Made by a program: the position numbers and the translations under genes
Shown here: in pieces, positions 49,840 through 60,243 of the stretch
Layout: each line of letters begins with the position of its first letter
How positions within the stretch are numbered: position 1 is the stretch's first letter
Origin: Prochlorococcus sp. AG-347-G20
GTDB taxonomy: Bacteria > Cyanobacteriota > Cyanobacteriia > PCC-6307 > Cyanobiaceae
Assembly (NCBI GenBank): GCA_003281645.1
Contig: QCBJ01000002.1
Span: 124,001 to 188,000 of the forward strand
Reading direction: 5' to 3'
Length of the DNA: 64,000 nt
The notes under the pieces: generated by a model
Seen by the model: only the letters and a program-made list of their open reading frames with translations
Databases searched by the model: none
Told to the model about the DNA's origin: nothing

Positions 49840-51902
49840 ATAATTTGTTTAATTTCAGAACCTGTAAAAGAATCTGAATTATTAATAGCTTTTGTTAATA
49901 ATTCATCTTTATCAGATTGTGCTAAGGCTAAATCAAACCAGAAAGTTGTTCCTACTCCTAATTCACTTGCCATACGAATTTCACCACCATGTTTTTCAAT
50001 TATTCCCCGAACTATAGATAAACCTAAACCGGTTCCTTGCTCAGTATGAACAGAATTCTCTACTCTATAAAAACGATCAAATATCTTTTCTTGATTAGCT
50101 TGTGATATTCCTGAGCCAGTATCAGCAATCTCAATTCTTACTTTTGGTAGTGGTGAAACTAATTCACATTGAGGGGCACCATCATTTTTAGTACTTGGAG
50201 GGAAAGCGGGACAGGAATCTGGCCAAGTATAAGCTCTTATGATGAGGGAGCTGTTTTTTGGACTAAATTTCAATCCATTACCCAGCAAATTATCAAAAAC
50301 CTGTAAAAGTAAATCAAAATTTCCAAGAATTGGAGGAATAGTTTCCTCTATATCATGAGCTAATGAAACATTTTTTTCTGTAGCATTAAGTCTATAATTC
50401 CTAAGAGTCTGCTCTATTGCTGGTTTTATGTCCATTTGCTCAAGCTGAACAATTTTCCCAGACTCCAATCTTGATAAATCTAAGACATCATTTACAAGTC
50501 TTGTTAACCTATCAGTCTCCGAATTCGCAATGCCCAAAAATTCTATTTGTTCTTCATCAGAAAGCTGATCTTTTAAATCATGTAAGGTCTCTACATAACT
50601 TTTGATATTAAAAAGTGGTGTCCTTAATTCGTGTGAAACATTACTAATAAATCTATTTTGTGCCGCGTTGAGTTCAACTTCTCTAGTTAAATCTTGGATT
50701 GTTACAGCAATTCCTTTTAATTCAATTTTATTTGTATCTAGGACTGATTGCAAGACAATTCTTAAGGTTCTTGCTGGTTCTCCTAAACTAAATCTTAAAT
50801 CGTCATTCTCCTTTTCCCTGTTTAAAATAGATTCTATATTTGTATGTAAGTCGTTGGATAAAATTTCGGGGATTTCATTTAAAAATTGTTTACCTTCTAG
50901 AAATCTTCCTTCCCAACGAAATAATCTCTTTGCTGTTGGATTGGTAAGTACAATCTTGCCTTGTGAGTCCAATAATATTGCACCATCAGCCATTGTAGCT
51001 ATCAATGATTGCTGCTTGATTTGCGCTGCTTTTAGTTCTTCTATATTAGCTTCATCATAATTTTCTAACTGTGTTGCCATTCGGTTAAATCCATTTAAGA
51101 GTTCTCCAAGATCACCTGTCATGGGTAGAGAAATTCTGGATTTAAAATTTCCTTTTGAAATTTCTCTAACACCTCTTACTAATTCTCTGACTGGTCTTGT
51201 AATTGTCAGTGCATTAAATACAGCTCCAAGTATTACTAAAACCCAAATAGAGATAAAAACTGCAATGGTTACTTCTCTAGTTAAGGCAGCACTGGCTAGT
51301 GCTTTTTTATTAGGTGTGACCCCTAAAGCTAAAGTTCCAAGATATTTGCCTTTCCACAACATTGGAACAAATACATCGGTTACTTGACCTTGAGGTGTGG
51401 CATGCTGCCTAACTAATGGGAATTGGGGTCTCTTCTTCAATTCTGAAGGTAGTTTTAATTTTCGAGTGAGCTGAAACTGACTGTCTGAGCTTGTTGGTGT
51501 AGCACTGATCGGTATCCCAAGTTGAACAATATCTTCGGCGTCAGTAAAGAATATATAACGAAGGTTTCGACTTGATCTCCAAAACTTTTCAGCTACATTT
51601 GAAATTTCTTTTTTTTGGTTATTAGCGACTAATTCTGTAACATTACCAGATAACAATAAGCCAAGATCTCGAGCATATCTAGTATCATTCATACCTGCAT
51701 CTCTTTGAATACTATTTAATGCAAAAAAAGTTATTCCTGTCATTAGGAGGCTTACGACAAGAGTTGCTATAGCTAATAACTTTGTTCTTAAACTGAAACC
51801 ACTCCACCAAGTGAGAAGTCCATTAATCCAATAGTTAGTATTCATATCTTCATCATCGGTGATGTTATATTTTTTACTTTCTCGATTATTGGTATCCACC
51901 AT
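49836..51902 (-). CDS. nblS: NblS/DspA (Hik33-type) sensor histidine kinase
   Basis: The 688-residue kinase has two N-terminal membrane helices flanking a periplasmic/lumenal region, a HAMP segment (FNALTITRPVRELVRGVREI), a PAS domain (QKSLIATMADGAILLDSQGK), the phosphoacceptor VSHELRTPLFNIKSY (His424), and an HATPase with NLLGNGLKFSPKNSS (N-box), DTGSGISQ and GTGLGLSIVRGI. NblS/Hik33 senses high light, cold and nutrient stress and controls hli genes in cyanobacteria. Convergent with kaiC. Start ATG 51902. Confidence 0.94.
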   Translation of the reverse strand: MVDTNNRESKKYNITDDEDMNTNYWINGLLTWWSGFSLRTKLLAIATLVVSLLMTGITFFALNSIQRDAGMNDTRYARDLGLLLSGNVTELVANNQKKEISNVAEKFWRSSRNLRYIFFTDAEDIVQLGIPISATPTSSDSQFQLTRKLKLPSELKKRPQFPLVRQHATPQGQVTDVFVPMLWKGKYLGTLALGVTPNKKALASAALTREVTIAVFISIWVLVILGAVFNALTITRPVRELVRGVREISKGNFKSRISLPMTGDLGELLNGFNRMATQLENYDEANIEELKAAQIKQQSLIATMADGAILLDSQGKIVLTNPTAKRLFRWEGRFLEGKQFLNEIPEILSNDLHTNIESILNREKENDDLRFSLGEPARTLRIVLQSVLDTNKIELKGIAVTIQDLTREVELNAAQNRFISNVSHELRTPLFNIKSYVETLHDLKDQLSDEEQIEFLGIANSETDRLTRLVNDVLDLSRLESGKIVQLEQMDIKPAIEQTLRNYRLNATEKNVSLAHDIEETIPPILGNFDLLLQVFDNLLGNGLKFSPKNSSLIIRAYTWPDSCPAFPPSTKNDGAPQCELVSPLPKVRIEIADTGSGISQANQEKIFDRFYRVENSVHTEQGTGLGLSIVRGIIEKHGGEIRMASELGVGTTFWFDLALAQSDKDELLTKAINNSDSFTGSEIKQII

Positions 51903-51906
51903 AAGC

Positions 51907-53238
51907 TTAATTCTCCTTTGAAAAGTTTTTTCTCACTTGATGACCTATGTCATTTCTAAAGTAAATACCCTCAAAATGAATTTCTTTTAAATTTTTGTAG
52001 GCTTTTTCAAAAACTGTATCGAAGTCTTTATCTTGACAGACAATACTTAAGACTCTTCCTCCAGCAGTTAATAATTTCCCACTTTTACTAAAAGAAGTAC
52101 CTGAATCAAAAATTTGAGAATCATTTAAATCAATCTTACCTATTTTTATCTGATAGCCAGTTTTATATTCGTGAGGATAACCTTTGGAGGTCGCTATTAC
52201 GCAACCACTAACTTTATCAGAAGTATTAATTTTTTCGTCACCAGTTAAACTTCCCATTGAGCATTTTTCTAAAAGAGATACAAAATCTTTATCCATCAAG
52301 GGCATTATTGTTTGGCATTCTGGATCACCAAATCTACAATTATATTCTATAACCTTAGGGCCAGATTTTGTGATCATTAACCCAAAATAAATTACGCCTC
52401 TATAGTCAATATTTTTTTTATTTAGCTCATCTATTGTAGGTTCAATTATCTCTTTGATAATTCTATCAAGGTAATCTTCTGTTAATAATGGGGCAGGAGA
52501 ATAAGCCCCCATACCTCCTGTATTTGGACCTTTATCTTTTTCATTAAGTCTTTTGTGATCTTGGGCGGTAGGAAGTAAGGTATATCTCTTTCCATCGCAT
52601 AAAGCAAAAACTGAAACTTCTGGCCCTTGAATTTTTTCTTCTAGAACAACTACATTCCCAGAGTTGCCAAATTTTCCATTAAAAATTGTCTCTGCTGCTT
52701 TAAAACATTCATCTTTTGAATTAGGAATAAAAACACCTTTACCTGAAGCTAGACCATCAGCTTTTACTACAAGTGGAATTGATGATGAATTAATAATTTT
52801 TTTAGCTTCTTCTAAAGAATTGACTTTCCAAAAGTTTGCAGTTGGAATATTTGCGTCTTGCATAAATTCCTTCGCCCAAGATTTGCTAAATTCTAGTTTT
52901 GCTCCATCTTTATTTGGACCAAACACTTTAAAATCCTTTTTTCGAAGAAAATCAGCTAATCCATTTGCCAAAGGTATTTCTGGTCCAATAACGACTAAAT
53001 CTATCTTAAAAAAATCAAGCTTCTCGACCAGTTCATTTTTATTATTTATATCAATTTTTATTCTTTCACATTTATTTATTCTTTCTGAACCAGCGTTACC
53101 AGGTATTAAATAAACTTTTTTAACTAATTCATTTTTTTGAATAGCCCAGGCCAAAGAGTTTTCTCTCCCGCCATTTCCAATTATTAGAATATTTTCTAAT
53201 CTAATAAAGTTCCTTGAACTAGGTTTATTAATTCCCAT
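51907..53238 (-). CDS. purD: phosphoribosylamine--glycine ligase
   Basis: PurD forms GAR in purine synthesis. ATP-grasp and GARS motifs are visible: NILIIGNGGRENSLAWAIQK, PLVVKADGLASGKGVFIPNS, EKDKGPNTGGMGAYSPAPLL (the PurD signature) and VIEYNCRFGDPECQTIMPLM. 443 residues from ATG 53238; the true start may be the TTG just before ENILIIGN. It precedes nblS by only 4 nt on the same strand and is divergent from purC. Confidence 0.95.
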   Translation of the reverse strand: MGINKPSSRNFIRLENILIIGNGGRENSLAWAIQKNELVKKVYLIPGNAGSERINKCERIKIDINNKNELVEKLDFFKIDLVVIGPEIPLANGLADFLRKKDFKVFGPNKDGAKLEFSKSWAKEFMQDANIPTANFWKVNSLEEAKKIINSSSIPLVVKADGLASGKGVFIPNSKDECFKAAETIFNGKFGNSGNVVVLEEKIQGPEVSVFALCDGKRYTLLPTAQDHKRLNEKDKGPNTGGMGAYSPAPLLTEDYLDRIIKEIIEPTIDELNKKNIDYRGVIYFGLMITKSGPKVIEYNCRFGDPECQTIMPLMDKDFVSLLEKCSMGSLTGDEKINTSDKVSGCVIATSKGYPHEYKTGYQIKIGKIDLNDSQIFDSGTSFSKSGKLLTAGGRVLSIVCQDKDFDTVFEKAYKNLKEIHFEGIYFRNDIGHQVRKNFSKEN

Positions 53239-53371
53239 ATATTTGTATTTTAAGGTTATGAGGTTTTGATGAATAATCAGTTAAAATGAAATAAAATCAT
53301 TTGAAGTTGATCTCTAATAAATATGTTAATTATAAAAAGTACTTTAGTAATAATAATGAGGTATTAAGTTG

Positions 53372-54109
53372 ATGAATAACAAATATGAGTTGATTTATGA
53401 AGGCAAAGCAAAAAAAGTATTTACTCATGATCATGTAGAAAAAGTAAGAATTGAATTCAAGGATGATGCTACAGCTTTTAATGCATTGAAAAAAGAAAAA
53501 TTTGAAGGTAAAGGTAAACTTAATTGCTTAATAAGTGCAAGAATTTTTGAGATTCTTATTAAGAAGAATATTCCAACTCATTTTATTGAACTTGAAAATG
53601 AAAATACATTGATTGCAAAAAAAATAAAAGTAATTCCATTAGAAATTGTTCTTAGAAATATTGCTTATGGTTCTTTATGTAAACAAACGACTATCAAACC
53701 AGGAACTTTCCTATCAAAACCACTAATTGATATCTATCTTAAAAATGATGAACTTAATGATCCCCTCATTACAAAAGATAGAATTGAATTAATGAACATA
53801 TTAAGCTCAGATGATTTAGAGTTAATAATTAATTTAACTTTAAAAGTTAATAAAATCCTGAAAAGTTTTTTTAAAAAAATTCAACTTCAACTTGTGGATT
53901 TCAAATTAGAATTTGGTTATGATTTTAAAAATAATATTCTTCTAGGAGATGAAATAAGTCCTGATAATTGTAGATTATGGGATCTAAACCAAAAAAATGA
54001 TACAATTGTAAGTCTAGATAAAGATAGATTTAGGAATGATTTAGGTGGTTTAATTGAAGCTTATAGTGAAATTAACCGAAGAATTAACGATTATCTTCAA
54101 CCTAACTGA
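53372..54109 (+). CDS. purC: SAICAR synthase
   Basis: PurC condenses CAIR with aspartate. The protein has YELIYEGKAKKVFTHDHVEK (N-terminal), FIELENENTLIAKKIKVIPL (signature IE..N..IAKK), EIVLRNIAYGS and the C-terminal GDEISPDNCRLWDLNQKN. About 245 residues. The frame opens at a TTG at 53369, but the ATG at 53372 follows at once and is given here. Divergent from purD, upstream of bamA by 36 nt. Confidence 0.95.
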   Translation: MNNKYELIYEGKAKKVFTHDHVEKVRIEFKDDATAFNALKKEKFEGKGKLNCLISARIFEILIKKNIPTHFIELENENTLIAKKIKVIPLEIVLRNIAYGSLCKQTTIKPGTFLSKPLIDIYLKNDELNDPLITKDRIELMNILSSDDLELIINLTLKVNKILKSFFKKIQLQLVDFKLEFGYDFKNNILLGDEISPDNCRLWDLNQKNDTIVSLDKDRFRNDLGGLIEAYSEINRRINDYLQPN

Positions 54110-54145
54110 ATAAAAAATGACTTATTAATCTTAATCAAAAATACT

Positions 54146-56278
54146 ATGCAAAAACATTTTTTAAAATTTGGAAAGGTTTTCACAAATGTTGCCTGCACTC
54201 CATTGATTTTGATTTCAAATAATTCAGAACTGGCTGCTAAGTATTTGCCAAGTGACTTTGATCAATCAATAAAAAACTTAGAAATATCAAATATTAATAA
54301 TGTTTTTTTTCAAGTTAATGATTTCAAAAAAGAACAGAAATTTCTTCTTGCTGAAAATAATAATGAAATTAATGAAAAAAGTGTTGTTATCTCAGAAATA
54401 ATTATCGAAGGTTGGGAAAATCATCCTGAGGGTAGAAAACTTGAATTGGCAGCATATGATTCTATGAGCATAAAGCCTGGAAGTATTGTTGATAATCGAA
54501 TTTTAAATCAAGACCTCAACGCAATTTATGCTAGTGGTTGGTTTTCAGGAGTTAATATAAAGTCTCAAGATGGACCACTAGGTGTGAGGCTAATAGTAAA
54601 TGTAGTGCCTAATCCAATTTTGAAAAAAGTTGAACTTAAACCAAAAAACTCTGTAATCTCTAATAAATATGTAGATGATATTTTTAATAATTTTTATGGG
54701 ACAACTCTTAACTTAAATGAATTTCAAAATAAGATAGAAATAATAAAAAAACGTTATGAAAAAGAGGGTTATTCTTTAGTTAGAATCAGTGGCCCCGATA
54801 GAATCTCTGAAAACGGAGTAGTAACATTAAAAGTTTCTGAGGGTATTATATCTGAGGTAAAAATAAGATTCCCTGATTCTGATGGTGAATTTGTTATTGA
54901 TGGAAAACCTAGAAAAGGGAAAACAAAAGATTGGGTCATTAAGAGAGAATTAAAAACACAACCTGGCACTATTTTTAATAGAAAAATTTTAGAAGCTGAT
55001 ATCGGTAGACTATATGCCACATCATTATTTGATGATGTAAAAGTTTCCCTTGGTCCTGACAATTTAAATCCTGGTCAAGTCATAATTTTTTTAGACTTGA
55101 GCGAACAAAGAACAGGATCATTGACCGGTGGACTAGGATATAGCAATGGTTCAGGTATCTTCGCCTCAATTGGTTTGCAAGAAACAAATACTCTAGGAAG
55201 AGCATGGTCTACAAATTTGAATCTAAATTTCGGAGAATATTCAACCACCTATAATTTTTCATTATCTGATCCATGGATTAAAGGAGATAAACATAAAACA
55301 TCTTTTAGAACAAATCTTTTTTTAAGCAGAGATTATCCACAAGAATTTAAAAGTGAAAATAATGGGCGCATATACGCAGTAGATGATACTACTACTTCAA
55401 CTTCTGATACTTTTTCGTCAATAGTTTTAGAAAAAACAGGAGGTGGTTTTTCTTTCTCAAGGCCATTAAATGGTGGAGATCCATTTAAGGTCGCTAAATG
55501 GAGAGTTCTTGCAGGAATGAACTTTAAGAAAGTAAAGATGATTGATGGTGATGGTAATAAAAAACCTTATGGTGATAAGACTCCCACTACAGGAAATATA
55601 AATGATATTATCTGTATTGGATTTACTTCAAATGATGGTTCATGCCCTGAAGAAAATACATTAGTGAGTGTTATCGCGAGTACTTCTAGAAATAATTTGA
55701 ACAGTTCCATTAACCCAACTGCAGGAAATAAATTTACTTTTGGTACTGAACAATTTGTTTCAATGGGAAAAAATTCTCCAACTTTTAATAGGATGAGAGC
55801 ATCATATTCTTATTTTATACCCACAAAACTGATCAATTTAACAAAAGCATGTAAATCTAGTAAAGCTACTAGTGAAGATTGTCCTCAAACTATTGGTTTA
55901 CAATTTAAGGCTGGAACTATTCTTGGGGAACTGCCTCCTTATGAATCATTTTGTATGGGAGGAACATCATCAGTTAGAGGGTGGGGATCATGTGATTTAG
56001 CTGTAAGTAAAAGTTTTGTTGAAGGTACTGCAGAATATAGATTTCCTGTTTGGAGAATGATATCAGGAGCTTTATTTGTTGATGCAGGAAGTGACTTAGG
56101 ATCTCAAAATGATGTTCCAGGGAAACCTGGCAAATTATTACAGAAATCTGGTTCTGGTTATTCACTTGGAGGAGGGGTTGGAGTAAAAACGCCAATTGGG
56201 CCATTAAGATTAGATGTCGCTAGTAAGGATCTAAGTGGAGATTGGAGATATACACTAGGAGTTGGATGGAAGTTTTAA
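54146..56278 (+). CDS. bamA: outer-membrane assembly factor BamA (Omp85)
   Basis: BamA inserts beta-barrel proteins into the outer membrane. After an N-terminal region of about 60 residues come POTRA domains (VVISEIIIEGWENHPEGRKL, ILKKVELKPKNSVISNKYVD, GIISEVKIRFPDSDGEFVID) and a C-terminal barrel with QRTGSLTGGLGYSNGSGIFA, the conserved VRGWGSCDLA (VRGY-type) loop and the final strand WRYTLGVGWKF. 710 residues. The next gene, lpxC, starts immediately after the stop with GTG, so they are coupled. Confidence 0.94.
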   Translation: MQKHFLKFGKVFTNVACTPLILISNNSELAAKYLPSDFDQSIKNLEISNINNVFFQVNDFKKEQKFLLAENNNEINEKSVVISEIIIEGWENHPEGRKLELAAYDSMSIKPGSIVDNRILNQDLNAIYASGWFSGVNIKSQDGPLGVRLIVNVVPNPILKKVELKPKNSVISNKYVDDIFNNFYGTTLNLNEFQNKIEIIKKRYEKEGYSLVRISGPDRISENGVVTLKVSEGIISEVKIRFPDSDGEFVIDGKPRKGKTKDWVIKRELKTQPGTIFNRKILEADIGRLYATSLFDDVKVSLGPDNLNPGQVIIFLDLSEQRTGSLTGGLGYSNGSGIFASIGLQETNTLGRAWSTNLNLNFGEYSTTYNFSLSDPWIKGDKHKTSFRTNLFLSRDYPQEFKSENNGRIYAVDDTTTSTSDTFSSIVLEKTGGGFSFSRPLNGGDPFKVAKWRVLAGMNFKKVKMIDGDGNKKPYGDKTPTTGNINDIICIGFTSNDGSCPEENTLVSVIASTSRNNLNSSINPTAGNKFTFGTEQFVSMGKNSPTFNRMRASYSYFIPTKLINLTKACKSSKATSEDCPQTIGLQFKAGTILGELPPYESFCMGGTSSVRGWGSCDLAVSKSFVEGTAEYRFPVWRMISGALFVDAGSDLGSQNDVPGKPGKLLQKSGSGYSLGGGVGVKTPIGPLRLDVASKDLSGDWRYTLGVGWKF

Positions 56279-57115
56279 GTGTTTTCTTGGCCTACTAATT
56301 ATGATTTCTGCTATACCTTAGCTGGTGTTATCTCCAGAGAAGGTATAGGCCTTCATAGTGGAGAAAAAACAAGAGTTACAATTTCTCCTTATGAAAAAGA
56401 AGGATATTATGTCTCTTTCAAGGATAAACCTGGCGAGATTTTTAAGTTAACTCAGGATTTAATTGGAAGTACTATGCTTTGTACGGCAGTTAAATTGGGA
56501 GGGCGAAATTTATATACTATTGAGCATCTACTATCATCAATGGCTGGGTGTGGGTTAAGTTATATTCATATTGAGGTTGATGGGAAAGAGATTCCTCTTT
56601 TAGATGGATCAGCAATCCAGTGGGTTAAAGATTTTGAAGAAGTGGGTATAAAAAAGGCACCTAGACCAGATAATTTCTTTCAAGAGATTAATAAATCAAT
56701 AATTTTAAATAAAGAAGGTTCAGTAATAGCAGCAACCCCTTCTAAAAAAACTATAATAATATCCACAATAAATTTTGACTATAAAGCAATTGGGAATCAA
56801 ACTTTTGTGATTGACTTAAATCCAAAAAATTTTGTTGAAATGATTGCTCCTGCTAGAACTTTTGGTTTTAAAGATCAATTTCAAGAGTTAAGTGAACTTG
56901 GATTAATAAAAGGTGGAAGTTTGGAAAATGCCCTTGTTTGTGACGGTGATAAATGGGTTAATCCACCATTAAGATTTGATAATGAACCAATAAGACATAA
57001 AATTTTAGACCTAATTGGGGACTTGGCTTTGGTAGGGTTACCTAAGGCTCAAATTTTAGTTTATAAAGGATCACATTCTTTAAATGCTTTATTGGCCTCA
57101 TCGCTAAAAAACTAA
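56279..57115 (+). CDS. lpxC: UDP-3-O-acyl-N-acetylglucosamine deacetylase
   Basis: LpxC is the committed zinc-dependent step of lipid A synthesis. The zinc/catalytic region [20 protein letters not shown] (His83), [40 protein letters not shown] and [20 protein letters not shown] (metal-binding His-x3-Asp) are all conserved. 278 residues. Starts with GTG directly after the bamA stop; fabZ follows 17 nt downstream. Confidence 0.97.
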   Translation: MFSWPTNYDFCYTLAGVISREGIGLHSGEKTRVTISPYEKEGYYVSFKDKPGEIFKLTQDLIGSTMLCTAVKLGGRNLYTIEHLLSSMAGCGLSYIHIEVDGKEIPLLDGSAIQWVKDFEEVGIKKAPRPDNFFQEINKSIILNKEGSVIAATPSKKTIIISTINFDYKAIGNQTFVIDLNPKNFVEMIAPARTFGFKDQFQELSELGLIKGGSLENALVCDGDKWVNPPLRFDNEPIRHKILDLIGDLALVGLPKAQILVYKGSHSLNALLASSLKN

Positions 57116-57132
57116 CTTTATCTTTAATTGTT

Positions 57133-57591
57133 TTGGAAAAGAAATTATCCAGTGAAAATAATCAACTTTCCTCTGAGCACATACTAGGTTTGTTACCTCA
57201 CAGATATCCTTTCGCACTTGTGGACAAAGTCATAGAGCATATTCCTGGGGAGAAAGCAGTTGCAGTAAAAAATGTAACTATAAATGAGCCTCAATTTCAG
57301 GGACATTTTCCTGAAAGACCCTTGATGCCTGGGGTTCTTATTGTTGAATCAATGGCTCAAGTAGGTGGAATAATTGTAACGCAAATGCCTGATCTTCCTA
57401 AAGGACTTTTCGTCTTTGCTGGAATCAATAATGTTAAATTCAGAAAACCAGTTGTGCCAGGAGATCAATTGATAATTTCTTGTGAGTTATTGTCTATTAA
57501 AAGACAAAGATTTGGGAAGGTTAAAGGTGAGGCCCACGTTGATGGGAAGTTGGTTTGTGCTGGAGAATTAATGTTTTCATTAGTTGATTAG
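57133..57591 (+). CDS. fabZ: (3R)-hydroxyacyl-ACP dehydratase
   Basis: FabZ dehydrates 3-hydroxyacyl-ACP in fatty-acid synthesis and competes with LpxA for the C14 substrate. The hot-dog core has [20 protein letters not shown] and [20 protein letters not shown], with the catalytic His58 and Glu72. 152 residues, starting with TTG at 57133. Part of the lpxC-fabZ-lpxA-lpxB operon. Its stop lies 4 nt before the ATG of lpxA. Confidence 0.97.
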   Translation: MEKKLSSENNQLSSEHILGLLPHRYPFALVDKVIEHIPGEKAVAVKNVTINEPQFQGHFPERPLMPGVLIVESMAQVGGIIVTQMPDLPKGLFVFAGINNVKFRKPVVPGDQLIISCELLSIKRQRFGKVKGEAHVDGKLVCAGELMFSLVD

Positions 57592-57595
57592 GGAT

Positions 57596-58438
57596 ATGGA
57601 TCATAAAAATAATGAATTTAACTCAAAATTTAGTGGCGTAAAAGTGCACCCAAATGCTTTTGTTGATCCAAGTGCCGAATTACATGATGGGGTTGTTGTC
57701 TCTCAAGGAGCTATTATCGGTCCTGATGTGACTATTGGGAAAGGAACCGAAATAGGCCCGAATGCTGTTATTTCAGGAAGAACTCAAATTGGTATTAACA
57801 ATAAAGTTTACCCAAGTGTTTTTATAGGTCTTGATCCCCAGGACCTTAAATATAAAGGGGCCCATACTGAAGTAATTATTGGAGATAATAATACTTTCAG
57901 AGAATGTGTAACTATTAATAAGGCAACAGATGAAGGCGAAAAAACAATTATTGGAAATAATAATTTGTTAATGGCTTACACTCATATCGGCCATAATTGT
58001 GAACTTGGTAATAGGATAGTTTTATCAAATAGTGTTCAAGTTGCAGGCCATGTAAAGATTGAAGATAAAGCTATTATTGGCGGTTGTTTAGGTATTCATC
58101 AGTTTGTACATATTGGATATTTAGCAATGGTTGGAGGGATGACTAGAGTAGATAGAGATGTACCTCCTTTCTGCTTGGCCGAAGGGCATCCAGGAAGATT
58201 GAGAGGTTTAAATAGGATTGGAATTAAAAGAAGTGGTTTAATGGAAAATAAAGATTTTGATTTAAAACTTTTGCAAACTACTTGGAATTTCCTTTTTAAA
58301 TCTAATGATGCGATTTCTAATTCATTAGAAAAAGTGATGAAAGGAGAATTAGATATTTCATCTTCAAAATTATGTAATTTCTTAAAAGAGTCAATATCTA
58401 AAGAAAGACGAGGACCAATGCCTATAGTGAATTTATGA
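57596..58438 (+). CDS. lpxA: UDP-N-acetylglucosamine acyltransferase
   Basis: LpxA adds the 3-hydroxyacyl chain to UDP-GlcNAc. Left-handed beta-helix hexapeptide repeats are clear (VVSQGAIIGPDVTIGKGTEI, PNAVISGRTQIGINNKVYPS, GNNNLLMAYTHIGHNCELGN, with the catalytic His in AYTHIGHN), and IHQFVHIGYLAMVGGMTRVD follows. About 280 residues from ATG 57596, preceded by AGGG; the frame also opens at TTG 57584 within fabZ. Its stop overlaps the lpxB start by ATGA. Confidence 0.97.
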   Translation: MDHKNNEFNSKFSGVKVHPNAFVDPSAELHDGVVVSQGAIIGPDVTIGKGTEIGPNAVISGRTQIGINNKVYPSVFIGLDPQDLKYKGAHTEVIIGDNNTFRECVTINKATDEGEKTIIGNNNLLMAYTHIGHNCELGNRIVLSNSVQVAGHVKIEDKAIIGGCLGIHQFVHIGYLAMVGGMTRVDRDVPPFCLAEGHPGRLRGLNRIGIKRSGLMENKDFDLKLLQTTWNFLFKSNDAISNSLEKVMKGELDISSSKLCNFLKESISKERRGPMPIVNL

Positions 58439-59613
58439 ATAAAAAGATATTTATAAGTACTGGAGAAGTCTCTGGAGATTTGCACGGAAGTTTGTTATCA
58501 AAAGCATTATTAGAGGAATCTAAAAAAAAATCGATAGATTTAGAAATTTGCGGATTAGGTGGGGAAAGGATGAAGAAAGAAGGTGTAAAAATTCTTCAAG
58601 ATACTACATCAATTAGTGCAATAGGAATTTGGGAGGCTTTACCTCTTATTCTTCCAACAATAAGAATTCAAAAAAGATTTTATAAATTACTAAAAAAATA
58701 TCCTCCAGATTGCTTAATTCTTATTGACTATATGGGCCCCAATATAAAAATTGGAACAAAATTAAAAAGATCGAAAACTAAAATTCCAATTTTTTACTAT
58801 ATTGCTCCTCAAGAGTGGGCTTGGAGAGTTGGTAATAACACTACAACAAATCTAATAAAATTTTCTGATAAAATTTTCGCGATTTTCAAGAAAGAAGCAG
58901 CATTCTATAAAAAGAGGGGTGGAAATGTTATGTGGGTGGGACATCCAATGATTGATTTGACAAAGAAACTTCCTCTAAAGAGGGATGCCAGAACTATTCT
59001 TAACCTTCGCTCTAATCAAAATATCCTGCTTTTGATGCCAGCATCAAGACCTCAAGAATTACGATATGTATTACCTACATTTATGAAAGCGGCTAAAAAA
59101 TTACAACAAAAATATCCAAGCTTGGTTGTCTATATTCCCTCCTGCAGGAGTTCTTTTGATGAAATATTTAAAAAAGCCCTTAGGAAATATCAAGTTAAAG
59201 GACATGTGATTTCTCAAAAAAATAGCGCAAAATTAAAGCCTTATATTTATTCGCTCACTAAAATTGCTTTTTGCAAATCTGGGACAGTTAATATGGAATT
59301 AGCTTTATATGGCATACCGCAGATTGTTGGTTATAGAGTCAGTAGGGTAACTGCTTTTATCGCTAAAAAAATTCTCAATTTCAAAGTAAGATTTATTTCA
59401 CCTGTAAATTTGTTAGTTAATAAATTAATAATTCCTGAGTTTGTGCAAAGAGAGTTTGACGAAAAGAAAATTTTTTATAAATCTTGTAGGATTCTTGAGG
59501 GAAAGTCAGAAAAAATAAAAATTAAAAAAGGTTATGCTTTTTTAAAAAAAGAATTAGGAGATGAGGGCGTAGTCCAGAGAGCTGCTAAAGAAATTATTAA
59601 TTCTATTATTTGA
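58435..59613 (+). CDS. lpxB: lipid-A-disaccharide synthase
   Basis: LpxB condenses UDP-diacylglucosamine with lipid X. The N-terminal SGTEVSGDLHG-type motif is ISTGEVSGDLHGSLLSKALL; other blocks are EICGLGGERMKKEGVKILQD, YYIAPQEWAWRVGNNTTTNL, MWVGHPMIDLTK and LLLMPASRPQELRYVLPTFM. 392 residues. The ATG overlaps the lpxA TGA by 4 nt (translational coupling). Confidence 0.96.
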   Translation: MNKKIFISTGEVSGDLHGSLLSKALLEESKKKSIDLEICGLGGERMKKEGVKILQDTTSISAIGIWEALPLILPTIRIQKRFYKLLKKYPPDCLILIDYMGPNIKIGTKLKRSKTKIPIFYYIAPQEWAWRVGNNTTTNLIKFSDKIFAIFKKEAAFYKKRGGNVMWVGHPMIDLTKKLPLKRDARTILNLRSNQNILLLMPASRPQELRYVLPTFMKAAKKLQQKYPSLVVYIPSCRSSFDEIFKKALRKYQVKGHVISQKNSAKLKPYIYSLTKIAFCKSGTVNMELALYGIPQIVGYRVSRVTAFIAKKILNFKVRFISPVNLLVNKLIIPEFVQREFDEKKIFYKSCRILEGKSEKIKIKKGYAFLKKELGDEGVVQRAAKEIINSII

Positions 59614-59629
59614 ACTTTATAATAAAAAG

Positions 59630-60232
59630 ATGAAATACCTCTTATCTCTAATAGTTGCTCTTTCAATATTTGTTAACCCTGTAAACGCTTTTGCAGAGGA
59701 ATTGATTCTTGCAGGAGGTTGTTTTTGGTGTTTAGAACATGATTTAGAGTCATTAAAGGGGATAAATTTTGTACAAAGTGGCTATTCAGGTGGAGATTTG
59801 CAAAATCCTACTTACGAAAATCATGAAGGACATCAGGAAGTGGTTTTGGTAAACTATGATTCCAAATTGGTAACTTTACCCGAGATACTTAGGCTGTATT
59901 TCAGAAATATTGATCCACTGGACGGCAAGGGTCAATTTTGTGATCGTGGAGATTCTTATAGGCCAGTGATCTTTTTCAAAGATGCAACTGAGGAAAGTGA
60001 TGCCATAAATGCAGTTGTTTCAGCCTCTAATGAATTGCGTGTGCCATTAGAAAAAATATATGTAGAGCTTAAATCAAAAGGTCAATTTTGGTTAGCTGAA
60101 GAATATCATCAGGATTTTGCTGAGAGAAATGAATTAAAATATAAGTTCTATAGATTCTCATGTGGGAGAGATCAGAGGTTGGATAAATTATGGGGAGATA
60201 ATGCTAGATCAATAAATCTTTGGAATGAATGA
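59630..60232 (+). CDS. msrA: peptide methionine sulfoxide reductase MsrA
   Basis: MsrA reduces Met-S-sulfoxide. An N-terminal signal peptide (YLLSLIVALSIFVNPVNAFA) precedes the catalytic GGCFWCLEHDLESLKGI with Cys31, so it probably acts in the periplasm or lumen. HQEVVLVNYDSK, RNIDPLDGKGQFCDRGDSYR and FWLAEEYHQDFAERN are the other MsrA blocks. 200 residues. It follows lpxB by 17 nt and may be cotranscribed. Confidence 0.95.
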   Translation: MKYLLSLIVALSIFVNPVNAFAEELILAGGCFWCLEHDLESLKGINFVQSGYSGGDLQNPTYENHEGHQEVVLVNYDSKLVTLPEILRLYFRNIDPLDGKGQFCDRGDSYRPVIFFKDATEESDAINAVVSASNELRVPLEKIYVELKSKGQFWLAEEYHQDFAERNELKYKFYRFSCGRDQRLDKLWGDNARSINLWNE

Positions 60233-60243
60233 TTTAAAAATAG

